A stretch of 33,697 nucleotides of DNA from Alphaproteobacteria bacterium (GCA_021413465.1 JAIOQG010000087.1:1-33697); one strand, 5' to 3'. Shown: positions 17,201-24,567, counted from the stretch's first letter. The notes: a model not told the origin generated them from the sequence alone. Numbers and translations are program-made.

Positions 17201-17327
17201 GACGTTCCTGACGCTTTTGATCGTACCGGTTGCTTATACGTTAATGTCCGATCTTTATGACAGTTTCGGGCGGCTGCGCAGGCGCTGGACCGGCACGGAC
17301 CGCAAGGACACGGCGCCCGCAGAGTGA
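14211..17327 (+). CDS. RND efflux permease (AcrB/MdtB-like)
   Basis: The 1,038-aa proton-driven inner-membrane pump of a tripartite efflux system, of normal length for the hydrophobe/amphiphile family. It begins with the usual signal-anchor MWISDLSIRRPVLAVMV and has twelve membrane segments in two halves with large periplasmic loops. The proton-relay aspartates are in the TM4 motif GLLVDDAIVVLE, and the matching lysine is in GLVMKNGILLVDYAN of TM10. It probably exports hydrophobic compounds together with the upstream adaptor. It lies divergent to the P450-containing operon, so export of the same substrate or of toxic intermediates is plausible but not shown. Confidence 0.95.
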   Translation: MWISDLSIRRPVLAVMVISALVALGLVSLSRIGVDLFPRVEFPYVVVHTTLEGASPEAIETQVTDVVESQVNTISGIKSLSSQSSEGNSQVMIEFGLSENADVKAQDVRDKVNIALRDLPQDADQPVIQKIDPDAEPILSVMLSGNIPARDLTHIADKTIKERLQRVSGVGAVTILGGRERQIRVWLDANRMRAYGVTADDVAAALRRENADIPGGSMESADARSEFGVKTKGEVKSVAAFNQIVVAFRAGGLATLLGDVARVEDGAEDERTYAALNGVPGVSLEVRRQSGQNTLEVAKAVKAEVEQLRPLLPPGVKVTIAKDISIFIEDSANDVGFDIIIGIFLVVVIVSAFLLDFRATVIVAIAMPTSLIATFFAFYWAGFTLNMLTLMAFSVAVGLLVDDAIVVLESVHHKLEAGMPAAQAASEGTKEVAVAVMSGTWAVVAVFVPIAFMDGVVGRFFYQFGLAIVFSVLVSLLVSLTLTPALCSKFLSKLKLGAVAQRFERFHRGLEAFYRGVLQWALAHPWLVLGFGAATIAGGVMLARTIPFDFQSRADRSEFLASVDLPFGAGIAETKAIGERVTKALLASPEIKTVFMTIGSGNQARINRVNYYVGLTPKKGRGIDQFHVMQDARALIVKTAPEAKHVETIDVPWIGGNSSFNSAISYSLQGTSLEVLRQKSDEIVARMSANRAIFADARTSYEEGKPEVQITIDRARAADLGVAIRPLATTVRALVGGVDAGTFEEMGDRYDVRVRLEEAQRNDPSKLSQIQVRGQNGTLVELANIAEFKIAEGPAQIDRRNRARTITIFGNTPPGVALGTATDAMQKIVDEVSLPPGYFGTYVGQAERMKESESAIGFAFILALVALYMILGSQFNSFSQPAIIMLTAPLSFVGAFAALSFTGMTLTMFAQIGMLALMGLVMKNGILLVDYANVARETRGLSAREAIEEAGWRRMRPVLMTQLATVFGMIPVAISTSQGAEFRNAMGVLVIGGILSSTFLTLLIVPVAYTLMSDLYDSFGRLRRRWTGTDRKDTAPAE

Positions 17328-17411
17328 TGCGTTTAACCGCGCTTTAAGGCGATGTGCCGCACCATCCCGCTAGAACGATAAGCGCTTTCGCGCACATTTC
17401 GGGGTGGTGGC

Positions 17412-17948
17412 ATGGCCAAGGCACAATTCCACAAGAACCAACGCGTCTATGTGAAGACCGTCGGCACGTGGGCGCTCATTGAAAAAGTCATGCCGCACTG
17501 GGCCAAGGGTCTGGATGAGCCGTTGCGCGTTTTCTACGATTTGGGGCTGGGGCGCGACTTTGCGGCGGAAGAGCTGCAAAGCGAAACGGTGGCGCCGAGC
17601 AAGATCACGGGCAATGCCGAGCAGTGGCGCATGGTTCGTGCACGCAACAAATGGAAATCGCCGGAAGAATGCTCACACCATCCCTATCCCGGTACGCATC
17701 CGCAGGTGATGACCGGCGATACTGATTGGGGCGGTTGGCGGGTGCCGGGCGCGGAGTACGATCTCTATCCGGAAAAAGTGGAACACCAAGCGCGCATGAT
17801 CGTGAACGCCCCCCGGATGGCGGCGCTGTTGAGCGTGTTGGTCGACAAGGTCAAGATCGAGCCGGAAAACGTTCCCGACGACGTAGCCGCGCTGGCCCAC
17901 GAGGCGAATGCGATCTTGCGTTACATCGAGCAGGACGTGCCGCAGTAA
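17412..17948 (+). CDS. Conserved-looking protein of unknown function
   Basis: I do not recognise this 178-aa protein. Real coding is supported by an ATG with GGGGTGG upstream, codon use like its neighbours and globular composition. The N-terminal 55 residues (RVYVKTVGTWALIEKV, then RVFYDLGLGRDFAAEEL) look like a small beta-barrel of the KOW/SH3 type. The middle carries aromatic and histidine-rich turns (SHHPYPGTH, DWGGWRVPGAEYDLYP). The C-terminus is helical (MAALLSVLVDKV, EANAILRYIEQD). There is no signal peptide or membrane segment, so it is probably cytoplasmic. It ends one base before the stop of the convergent methyltransferase-like gene. Confidence 0.7.
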   Translation: MAKAQFHKNQRVYVKTVGTWALIEKVMPHWAKGLDEPLRVFYDLGLGRDFAAEELQSETVAPSKITGNAEQWRMVRARNKWKSPEECSHHPYPGTHPQVMTGDTDWGGWRVPGAEYDLYPEKVEHQARMIVNAPRMAALLSVLVDKVKIEPENVPDDVAALAHEANAILRYIEQDVPQ

Positions 17949-17949
17949 A

Positions 17950-18423
17950 CTAAAGCCAACGCGGCACTCGCGATTTGTAAGCGATATAGTCTTCGCCGAA
18001 TTTGCGTTCCAGATAGGCTTCTTCTCGCGCCACTACGCCGTAGCGTATGACCGCAAAAAGCGGCAGCGCGAGCGCAAGCATGCCCCAGCTGTTCATGGCG
18101 GCAGCGATCCCGAAGTAAAAGAGAAACAAGGCGATATAGATCGGGTTGCGACTGAGCGCGTGTGCTCCCCTCGTCACCAAGGCGGATGTGGGTGCACGCG
18201 TGGGAACGGGCGTGCCTGCCCGACGAAAGCCGCCGACGGCGAGTACGATGATCACCAGCGCCGCGAGCAGCAGTGTGGCGCTTGCGTACCAGCGCGGAGC
18301 GGGATCAATCGCGGGCGCCGACGCGATCCACATGACGTCGGCTACCATGCCGGCGATCAGGAACAGCAGAAAGATGACAGGCGGCGGCGCTATGACGCCG
18401 GGTACTTCTTTGTCTTGGCTCAT
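17950..18423 (-). CDS. Isoprenylcysteine methyltransferase-like membrane protein
   Basis: A 157-aa integral membrane protein of the isoprenylcysteine carboxylmethyltransferase/phospholipid methyltransferase superfamily. Four hydrophobic segments are visible. The diagnostic SAM-binding C-terminal half is present: ALSRNPIYIALFLFYFG followed by REEAYLERKFGEDYIAYKSRVPRWL. Bacterial members are mostly uncharacterised and methylate small molecules or lipids. The ATG at 18423 has GAGGGAAG upstream. The gene is divergent from a MarR regulator across two palindromes that cover its promoter, so control by that regulator is likely. The true methyl acceptor is unknown. Confidence 0.87.
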   Translation of the reverse strand: MSQDKEVPGVIAPPPVIFLLFLIAGMVADVMWIASAPAIDPAPRWYASATLLLAALVIIVLAVGGFRRAGTPVPTRAPTSALVTRGAHALSRNPIYIALFLFYFGIAAAMNSWGMLALALPLFAVIRYGVVAREEAYLERKFGEDYIAYKSRVPRWL

Positions 18424-18448
18424 GAAGATACTTCCCTCGGACCCTTTT

Positions 18449-18465
18449 TGACAATATTTTTGTCA
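18449..18465. promoter_or_regulatory. Operator palindrome 1 between the methyltransferase-like gene and the second marR
   Basis: TGACAA-TATTT-TTGTCA is a 17-bp palindrome with perfect 6-base arms. It shares its arms and spacer length with palindrome 2, whose centre lies 26 bp away. It overlaps the -10 end of the predicted promoter of the methyltransferase-like gene. Size and symmetry fit a MarR dimer site. Confidence 0.75.
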
Positions 18466-18492
18466 TATTAGATGTGACAATTTATTTGTCAA
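18465..18492 (-). promoter_or_regulatory. Predicted sigma70-type promoter of the methyltransferase-like gene
   Basis: On the - strand, a consensus -35 TTGACA (18492-18487) is separated by 16 bases from a -10-like TAATAT (18470-18465), about 40 bases before the start codon. Palindrome 2 covers most of the -35 and palindrome 1 touches the -10, the arrangement expected for repression. Confidence 0.55.
18475..18491. promoter_or_regulatory. Operator palindrome 2 between the methyltransferase-like gene and the second marR
   Basis: TGACAA-TTTAT-TTGTCA is the second 17-bp palindrome with the same perfect 6-base arms as palindrome 1. It overlaps the predicted -35 element of the methyltransferase-like gene and lies 38 bases upstream of the marR start codon. 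It could thus serve both divergent genes, including autoregulation. Confidence 0.75.
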
Positions 18493-18529
18493 TAAGATCG
18501 TAGTCACCGGAACGAAACTCGGGGGTTTA

Positions 18530-18979
18530 ATGGCCGACAAGCATCAGGCGAAAGGCGACGCCTTCGCCGAACTCATCTTTGAAGTGACGGCGTGTTTCTT
18601 CAAATTTCGCGCCGCCGGGCAACTGCTGGGGTTCGTGAACGAACACGGCGGCGGAACGGTCGGCTTCATGCGCTCTCTGGCGACGCGGGGACCGATGACC
18701 GTGCCGGACCTCGCCCGCATGCGCCCGACAAGTCGCCAGCGCATGCAACAACTTGCCGACGAATTGGAGAGCGCTGGACTTATCGAGTTCATCGACAATC
18801 CGCACCACCGCAAATCGAAACTTGCGAAGCTGACACGAAAAGGCGACACGCAGTATCTTGCCCTGCTGCAGCGAATGCGTGATCTGGGCGCGGCGCTCGC
18901 CAGCGATCTTGCAGAGGCGGACATGCGCAAGGCGAAGTCCGTGATTCAGCATTTGCGCGAGCGCTTGATGCCGGACTAA
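18530..18979 (+). CDS. MarR-family regulator
   Basis: A 149-aa winged-helix protein with the MarR layout. The N-terminal helix for dimerisation is followed by TVGFMRSLATRGPMTVPDLARM, the recognition helix SRQRMQQLADELESAGL, the wing DNPHHRKSKLAKLT, and a long C-terminal helix (KAKSVIQHLRERL). The ATG at 18530 follows CTCGGGGG. The gene is divergent from the methyltransferase-like gene, and two identical-arm palindromes lie between them, making autoregulation and control of the neighbour the simplest reading. It belongs to a different MarR subgroup from the regulator at 12408-12947. The ligand is unknown. Confidence 0.85.
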   Translation: MADKHQAKGDAFAELIFEVTACFFKFRAAGQLLGFVNEHGGGTVGFMRSLATRGPMTVPDLARMRPTSRQRMQQLADELESAGLIEFIDNPHHRKSKLAKLTRKGDTQYLALLQRMRDLGAALASDLAEADMRKAKSVIQHLRERLMPD

Positions 18980-19072
18980 CGCTTTCTCTCGGGCGTTGAC
19001 GTCACTTTTCGGGAGGCGGCTGATGAAGGAACGCAGTATGACTCCAACTCCCAATTCAATTCGGAGATAATC

Positions 19073-19882
19073 ATGTCGTCCAAGTGCGCCACCTTTCGCC
19101 ACCTGCATGAGAGCGGTTGTTTCGTTATTCCCAATCCGTGGGATCGCGGCAGCGCGATCTATCTTCAGAGTTTGGGTTTCAAAGCGATTGCCAGCACGAG
19201 TGCGGGGCTCGCGTGGTCGTCGGGGCGGCCGGACAATGGCGTGACGGTCGATCTGGTGCTGGCGCATTTGAAGGAAATTGCTTCGGCGACCACGATACCG
19301 CTGAATGCGGACTTCGAGGGTGGCTTTGCGATCGAGCCTGCGGGCGTTGCAGCGAACGTCACGCGGGCGGTCGCAACCGGTATTGCCGGGCTTTCGATCG
19401 AAGACGCCACGGGCGACGCGCAAAATCCGCTGTTCGACTTCAAGCTTGCCGTCGAGCGCATCAGAGCCGCGCGCGCGGCCATCGATGCGTCGGGAACAGG
19501 CGTCGTGTTGACGGGACGCTCGGAGGGTTTCTTCGCCGGGCGGCCGGACATCAAGGAAACGATCAGGCGCCTTGAAGCGTACGCGGCGGCGGGCGCCGAT
19601 TGTCTTTACGCGCCCGGGATAAAAACGAAGGACGATATTGTCGCTGTCGTGAAAGCGGTGGCACCCAAGCCGGTGAACCTTCTTGTCGCCGGCAATTGGA
19701 TCACCGTTGCGGAAGCTGCAGACTTGGGGGTCAGACGCATCAGCGTCGGCGCGGCGTTGGCACGCGCGGCGTGGATTGGCTTTGCGAAAGCGGCCACCGA
19801 GATTGCCGAAAAGGGTTCGTTTGGCGGCTTTGTTTCGGGCGGACCTGCCCTCGATCTCAACGAATTGTTTCGCCGAAAATGA
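19073..19882 (+). CDS. Isocitrate lyase/PEP mutase family protein
   Basis: A 269-aa TIM-barrel protein of the ICL/PEP-mutase superfamily, whose members make or break C-C or P-C bonds of alpha-oxycarboxylates using Mg2+. The early motif FVIPNPWDRGSA, the region IASTSAGLAWSSG, the metal-ligand segment NADFEGG (D80, E82) and SIEDATGD are visible. The lyase signature KKCGH is absent and the segment reads LTGRSEGFFAGRPD. It therefore belongs to the short, mostly uncharacterised subgroup (oxaloacetate/carboxyphosphonoenolpyruvate-like) rather than to true isocitrate or methylisocitrate lyases. The ATG at 19073 has CGGAG upstream. It is convergent with the first mocR gene, with 3 bases between the stops. 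Confidence 0.87.
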   Translation: MSSKCATFRHLHESGCFVIPNPWDRGSAIYLQSLGFKAIASTSAGLAWSSGRPDNGVTVDLVLAHLKEIASATTIPLNADFEGGFAIEPAGVAANVTRAVATGIAGLSIEDATGDAQNPLFDFKLAVERIRAARAAIDASGTGVVLTGRSEGFFAGRPDIKETIRRLEAYAAAGADCLYAPGIKTKDDIVAVVKAVAPKPVNLLVAGNWITVAEAADLGVRRISVGAALARAAWIGFAKAATEIAEKGSFGGFVSGGPALDLNELFRRK

Positions 19883-19885
19883 AGA

Positions 19886-21418
19886 TCAATGACCAGCGGC
19901 GGCGCGCGCATGAGCGGCCGGCGAGGCCTTGAGTAAGGCTCCAAGACGCTTCGCGCTTTCGCGGAGCTTTTCGGGGCGGAAGCCCGCAAAGCCAAGCAGG
20001 AGCCCTGACTGTTTGGGCTCGTTGGCGTAGAAGCGACTCAGCGGTTCGACGAGGATGCCGGCATCGCGTGCGGCGGCGGCGAAGGCGACGTCGTCTAGGG
20101 GTTGCGCGAATTTTGCGCAAAGGTGAAGTCCTGCCGTTGCATTGTCGAGCAAAAACACGCCGCCGCATTCTTCGCGCAGCGCGCTCAGCAAGGCGTCGCG
20201 GCGCTCCTGATACGCTTCTTTGCAGCGTCGCACGTGCTTCACGAACTGTCCGGAGGCGAGAAAATCCGCCAAGACGATTTGGTTGGGAACGGTGGCGTAG
20301 CGCTCGGTCTGGCGTAACGTTTCGCTGAAGCGTTCGCAGATGGGCTTCGGGACGATGAGGTAGGACAAGCGCAGCGAGGGGAAGATCGTTGTGCTGAAGG
20401 TGTTCATGTACAAGACGCGCGATGCGCCGAGCATGGTGAAGAGCGCCGGAGAGGGGCGCCCAACGTCGAACTCGCCCGCGAAGTCGTCTTCGAGGATGAA
20501 CGAACCGACCGACGCCGACCATTCCAGAAGACTTTGCTTGCGCGCATCCGAGAGGCGGACGCCGGACGGAAACTGAAATGACGGCGTGACGATTGCCATC
20601 GCCGCCTTAGGCGCCAGGCGACGTCCGTCGGCGATATCTAGGCCCTCGCTATCGACCGCGACGGGTACCGGCGCCAAGCCGGCCGCTTGAAGGGCGGTGC
20701 GGGTGCGGAAGTATCCAGGCTCCTCCATCCACACGACGCTACCGGGACGACAAAGCACTTCGCCGGCCAGCAGAATCGCCGCATGCGCGCTGGTGGTGAC
20801 GAAGACTTGCGACGGCAAGCAATTGATGCCGCGCGCCGTTGCAACGTGGCGCGCGATAGCTGCACGCAGTTCCGGCCAACCGCCGTCGTGGCCCGGTTGA
20901 AGAGCGTCGAGCGGCATTTCCTTCCAGCGGCGCGCTTGCATGCGTCGCCACACTTGCATCGGAAAGAGATCGAGCCCCGGCACGCCGACGGCAAAGGGGA
21001 TGTGGGGCTTAAGCGAGTCCGAATGATCCGGATCGGTTTTGTCCGGCTTGATATTGGACGCCGTTCCCGACCACGAGACATAGGTGCCGGACCTGCTGCG
21101 CGCTTCGGCCAAACCTTCGGCGATCAACATGTCGACGGCGATGACGGAGGTCCAGCGCGAAACGCCGGCGTCGCGCGCGATCAGGCGCGTGCCCGGCAGT
21201 TTTTCGCCGTGCCGCAAGGCGCCATCCAGTATCCGGTTACGCAACGTTTCGAACAGGCGCTCGGCCAATGCGAGGTCGCCGTCTTTTTGCGTCAGCTTTC
21301 CTATCCCCAATGCCCGGCGCACAAATGTCTTTCGCTCCGCCCCGATGTGTCGCGTGACGCTATCATTTGTTTTACACGCGGCGTTCAAAAGCGCGTGATG
21401 ATCCGCAACAAAACGCAA
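19886..21418 (-). CDS. MocR-type regulator 1, PLP-lysine replaced by threonine
   Basis: A 510-aa chimeric regulator: an N-terminal GntR winged helix (about residues 45-115, with GEKLPGTRLIARDAGVSRWT) fused to a fold-type I aminotransferase-like domain. MocR proteins bind pyridoxal phosphate through a Schiff-base lysine in a TFSK motif. Here the motif reads TFSTT, so the lysine is threonine (T343, codon ACA at 20392-20390), one base from AAA. The EDDY motif reads EDDF and the TPSHQ motif TPSFQ. The pocket has therefore probably lost ordinary PLP chemistry. The TTG at 21418 is the likeliest start, because similarity to the paralogue (HALLN) begins soon after. The paralogue lies 64 bp upstream in the same direction, and a GAAACTGGATCG box lies just before the start. 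Confidence 0.88.
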   Translation of the reverse strand: MRFVADHHALLNAACKTNDSVTRHIGAERKTFVRRALGIGKLTQKDGDLALAERLFETLRNRILDGALRHGEKLPGTRLIARDAGVSRWTSVIAVDMLIAEGLAEARSRSGTYVSWSGTASNIKPDKTDPDHSDSLKPHIPFAVGVPGLDLFPMQVWRRMQARRWKEMPLDALQPGHDGGWPELRAAIARHVATARGINCLPSQVFVTTSAHAAILLAGEVLCRPGSVVWMEEPGYFRTRTALQAAGLAPVPVAVDSEGLDIADGRRLAPKAAMAIVTPSFQFPSGVRLSDARKQSLLEWSASVGSFILEDDFAGEFDVGRPSPALFTMLGASRVLYMNTFSTTIFPSLRLSYLIVPKPICERFSETLRQTERYATVPNQIVLADFLASGQFVKHVRRCKEAYQERRDALLSALREECGGVFLLDNATAGLHLCAKFAQPLDDVAFAAAARDAGILVEPLSRFYANEPKQSGLLLGFAGFRPEKLRESAKRLGALLKASPAAHARAAAGH

Positions 21419-21428
21419 CAGCGTTGCC

Positions 21429-21440
21429 GAAACTGGATCG
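21429..21440 (+). promoter_or_regulatory. GAAACTGGATCG box upstream of mocR1
   Basis: This 12-base sequence is identical to one at 23077-23088 upstream of mocR2. A further CTGG lies 23 bases on, at 21456. It resembles the CTGGAC-containing direct repeats bound by the MocR-type regulator TauR. It sits about 11 bases before the proposed mocR1 start codon, where bound protein would block expression, so autoregulation is inferred. Confidence 0.5.
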
Positions 21441-21482
21441 ATTCAGGCGCTCGATCTGGGCAATGAATGACGCCTTGCTCGT

Positions 21483-23006
21483 TCATCCGGCAGCGGCGCG
21501 ACTGTGGACGACGTGGAAGGCGTTGAGCACGCCGGCAAGTTTCTGTACGCCCGCACGCAAGGCTTCAGGGCGATGAGCTGCAAAGCCGAGGAGCAATCCG
21601 CAGTCGGCCGTGGGGTTGGCATAGAAGGCGCTCAACGGCTCTGCGACGACGCCCACCTCGCGCAGACGCTTGGACACCGCGACATCATCGGTCCCCGGCG
21701 GCAAACGGGTGCAGACGTGCAAGCCGCGTTGGCCCTCTTCAACCGTTAAGAGACCACCACATTCTTCGCTTAGCGCGTACAACAACGCGTCGCGGCGTTG
21801 CGTGTATGCCTCGCGACAGCGCCGGAGGTGTTTGCCGAGTTGTCCGGAGGCAAGAAAGTCGGCCAAGATGATTTGGTTCGGCACGCCGGGCGGGCGATCG
21901 AAATCGTGCTTGGCTGCATGGACGCGCTCCAACGCTTCGCGCGGCACGATCAAGAACGCGACGCGAAGCGCGGGGAACAGCAGCTTGCCGAAGGTATCGA
22001 AGTAGATCACGCGCTTGGCACCCGGCATCGCCGCCATGGGCTGAGAGTCCGGGAGGCCGAACGGAAATTCGGAGGCGTGATCGACTTCCAATATCCAAGA
22101 ATCCGCCGACGACGCCCAATCCATCATACGGCGCCGGCGCGCGTTCGACATCCGAATACCGGTCGGGAATTGCACAGAGGGCGAAACGACGGCCATCGAT
22201 GCCAAGGGGGCCAGTCTGCAGCCTTCATCGACATCGAGACCTTCGCGATCGAGCGCCACTGGCAGCGGTTCGAGATTTGAGCTCGTGACGACGGCGCGCG
22301 CGATCGGCGGTCCGGGGTTTTCGATCCAGGCGAAGTTTCCGGGGCGGCATAGCGCCTTGGCCGCCAAGCGACCGGCGGCTTCGACGCTCGACACGACGAC
22401 GACCTGTTCGGCGGTGCATTGAATGCCGCGGGTCGTTGCCGCGTATTCCGCGATCGCTTGGCGCAAGGCCGGCCAGCCTTCGGGATCGCCGTCATCAAGC
22501 GCCTCCGACGGCATCTGACGCCATCGGCGACCCTGAAGTCGCCGCCAAACATGCATCGGGAAGAGTTCCAATGCAGGCGTCGCGATCTCGAAAGGCACGT
22601 TCGGCCGCGGCGACGACGTTTGGTTTGAAGCTTGCTCGTCCTTCCTGCTTTCACCGCGCCAAGCGACGTAGGTGCCGGAGCGCTTTCTCGCTTCGACCAA
22701 GCCTTCGGCAATCAGCATGTCGACGGCCACGACGGCCGTCCAACGCGAAACGCCCGCATCGCGCGCGAGCAGCCGCGTGCCGGGTAATTTTTCGCCGTAG
22801 CGCCACAGGCCGTCGCGGATGCGGTTGCGCATGTTTTCGAACAGGCGCTCGGCCAGCGCCATATCGCCATCGCCGCGCGCGAAATTGACGATGCCCAATG
22901 CGGTGCGCGCCACGTTGTCATTCTCCCCGACCAACCCAGGGCTTAGGCTATCACTCCATTTTGAGCCGACGTTCAAAAGGGCGTGATCGTTGGCGCCGTC
23001 TTTCAT
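21483..23006 (-). CDS. MocR-type regulator 2, PLP-pocket aspartate replaced
   Basis: A paralogue of the downstream MocR with the same layout: GntR winged helix (GEKLPGTRLLARDAGVSRWT) then an aminotransferase-like domain. The Schiff-base lysine is kept (TFGK, K341). However, the EDDY motif reads EVDH, losing the aspartate expected to pair with the PLP ring nitrogen and the tyrosine. TPSHQ reads SPSVQ, and the EDPGY tyrosine is lost (ENPGPP). I use the ATG at 23006 (507 aa); another ATG at 23039 would add 11 residues and cannot be excluded, and neither has a good Shine-Dalgarno. Four spaced CTGG boxes lie upstream, shared with the divergent lysR gene. Confidence 0.88.
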   Translation of the reverse strand: MKDGANDHALLNVGSKWSDSLSPGLVGENDNVARTALGIVNFARGDGDMALAERLFENMRNRIRDGLWRYGEKLPGTRLLARDAGVSRWTAVVAVDMLIAEGLVEARKRSGTYVAWRGESRKDEQASNQTSSPRPNVPFEIATPALELFPMHVWRRLQGRRWRQMPSEALDDGDPEGWPALRQAIAEYAATTRGIQCTAEQVVVVSSVEAAGRLAAKALCRPGNFAWIENPGPPIARAVVTSSNLEPLPVALDREGLDVDEGCRLAPLASMAVVSPSVQFPTGIRMSNARRRRMMDWASSADSWILEVDHASEFPFGLPDSQPMAAMPGAKRVIYFDTFGKLLFPALRVAFLIVPREALERVHAAKHDFDRPPGVPNQIILADFLASGQLGKHLRRCREAYTQRRDALLYALSEECGGLLTVEEGQRGLHVCTRLPPGTDDVAVSKRLREVGVVAEPLSAFYANPTADCGLLLGFAAHRPEALRAGVQKLAGVLNAFHVVHSRAAAG

Positions 23007-23076
23007 TGTACGTTTGCGACATGTCGGCGGGTGGAACATCAATGCTGGCGCCGATTCCCAAGCGATCCGGATTGGC

Positions 23077-23172
23077 GAAACTGGATCGTTGACCCGGCCC
23101 CAATTCTGGATTGTTTAATCATTACATATCGGTAACTGGCTCTTGGACCGTTCCTTGGCGCGAAACTGGATC
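23077..23172 (+). promoter_or_regulatory. Array of four CTGG direct repeats between mocR2 and lysR
   Basis: Four copies of CTGG(A/C)T occur in the same direction at 23081, 23106, 23136 and 23166, spaced 25, 30 and 30 bases. The outer two are part of longer identical GAAACTGGATC sequences. Directly repeated sites at helical spacing are characteristic of MocR regulators, whose two GntR heads bind half-sites in tandem. The array lies in the shared upstream region of mocR2 (-) and lysR (+). Confidence 0.55.
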
Positions 23173-23240
23173 TTGGCTTCTTCCGTGCGCTGATGATCAT
23201 TCCGCACAACAGAGTAAGTTCATTTACCGGTGGCGCAACA

Positions 23241-24164
23241 ATGACGATCGATCGGCTGGATGCGATGCGGACGTTTGTGGAAATCGTCGACGCGGGATCG
23301 TTTTCGGCGGCGGCGCGGCGGATGGGCGTGTCGGTGCCGGCGATCAGCCGCAGGCTGGCGGGCTTTGAAGAGCGGCTGGGAACGCTCCTCATGCATCGCA
23401 CGACGCGCAGCCAGGAACTTACCGAATACGGCCGCAGCTATTACGAGAAAGCCAAGCGCATATTGTCGGACGTGGACGATGCCGAGCTGTCGCTTGAAGG
23501 CATTCGCACATCGCCCTCGGGCGTTCTTCGCGTGGCGGCGCCCAATGTGTTTGGGCGTAAGTTCGTGGCCCCTTTGATGCCCGAGTTCCTGGGTTTGTAC
23601 CCTCGGCTTCGCGTGAATTTGTCTTTGGTTGGCGGGCCTGCAGGAAACGGCACGGAGACCAATGGCAACAGCGACGTGGATGCCTCCATCCATCTGTGTA
23701 TGCCTGCGCCGCAGAAAGATATGGAATCACGCTCGTTGGGGTCATTCCGCCACGTTTTGTGCGCCTCGCCGCGATATGTGGAGCGTTTGGGCGCTCCCAA
23801 ATGTCCGGAGGATCTGGCCCGGCACGACTGCATATTCGAGGCGACGGCGGGCCGCGCCACGTCGTGGCCGTTCCGGCGCCGCGGGCGCGACATGGCCCTG
23901 CCCGTCGACGGCCGCTTGGTATGCGACGATGCCGACGCGGTGCTCAATGCGGCGCTCGCCGGATCGGGAGTGGCGCGCGTGCCGTCCTTCCAGGTGCGCG
24001 ATCACGTGCGGGAACGGCGCTTGGAGATTCTGCTCGAGGATTTCGAACCGCCCGCAACGCAGACGCGGATCGCCTATTCGAAACAGGGCGCGGCGTCGCC
24101 GAAGATCGCGGCGTTCGTCCGGTTTCTGGCGGACAGTATTCCGCAGGAACAGCTCGACCTTTGA
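23241..24164 (+). CDS. LysR-family transcriptional regulator
   Basis: A 307-aa LysR regulator. The winged helix-turn-helix is clear (MRTFVEIVDAGSFSAAARRM, then SVPAISRRLAGFEERLG, RTTRSQELTEYG), followed by a linker helix and a periplasmic-binding-like effector domain (GVLRVAAPNVFG and onward). I start at the ATG at 23241 because the family's conserved first helix begins at once; the ORF-track start 16 codons earlier adds an unrelated tail. It is divergent from mocR2 across the CTGG-box array and points toward the TonB receptor gene 455 bp downstream, a possible target. The effector is unknown. Confidence 0.93.
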   Translation: MTIDRLDAMRTFVEIVDAGSFSAAARRMGVSVPAISRRLAGFEERLGTLLMHRTTRSQELTEYGRSYYEKAKRILSDVDDAELSLEGIRTSPSGVLRVAAPNVFGRKFVAPLMPEFLGLYPRLRVNLSLVGGPAGNGTETNGNSDVDASIHLCMPAPQKDMESRSLGSFRHVLCASPRYVERLGAPKCPEDLARHDCIFEATAGRATSWPFRRRGRDMALPVDGRLVCDDADAVLNAALAGSGVARVPSFQVRDHVRERRLEILLEDFEPPATQTRIAYSKQGAASPKIAAFVRFLADSIPQEQLDL

Positions 24165-24481
24165 CTGGCTTGTAATCACAGCGGCGCGAGCGCGCGCGGC
24201 GACGACCGCGCCAGTTTCACGAAATAATTTCTCACATCTGGCTAATCGGACATTGCGATCACGCGCGTGTGAGGACTCGAGGCGTGCGTTATTACCCTGT
24301 CCCTTTATCAAAAATTCAAAAACTGCGCCGCATTCGCGATGCCTGCGCCGCTCAACTGGACTGCGCATTTCATGTTGATCTGGCCTGTGATTTCAACGCG
24401 ACGCGCACTTCACAAAACTTCGCACCGTAAAGAAACCTACTAGCCACGATTCACGATTGAGTGAGATGTAGGACGCAACGT

Positions 24482-24519
24482 CTCGCTGCAAATCTTGATG
24501 CGCAATTTGCACAAGCGAG
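24482..24519 (+). other. Hairpin in the TonB receptor leader
   Basis: CTCGCTGCAAAT pairs with ATTTGC-ACA-AGCGAG across an 11-base loop, giving twelve base pairs interrupted by a 3-base bulge. There is no T-run after it, so it is not an intrinsic terminator. It may be an RNA element or a DNA inverted repeat for a regulator. Confidence 0.35.
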
Positions 24520-24567
24520 TGAAAAGGCAGCGCATCGGTCGCGGTTCGTCATTGGGGTGACAGAAGC

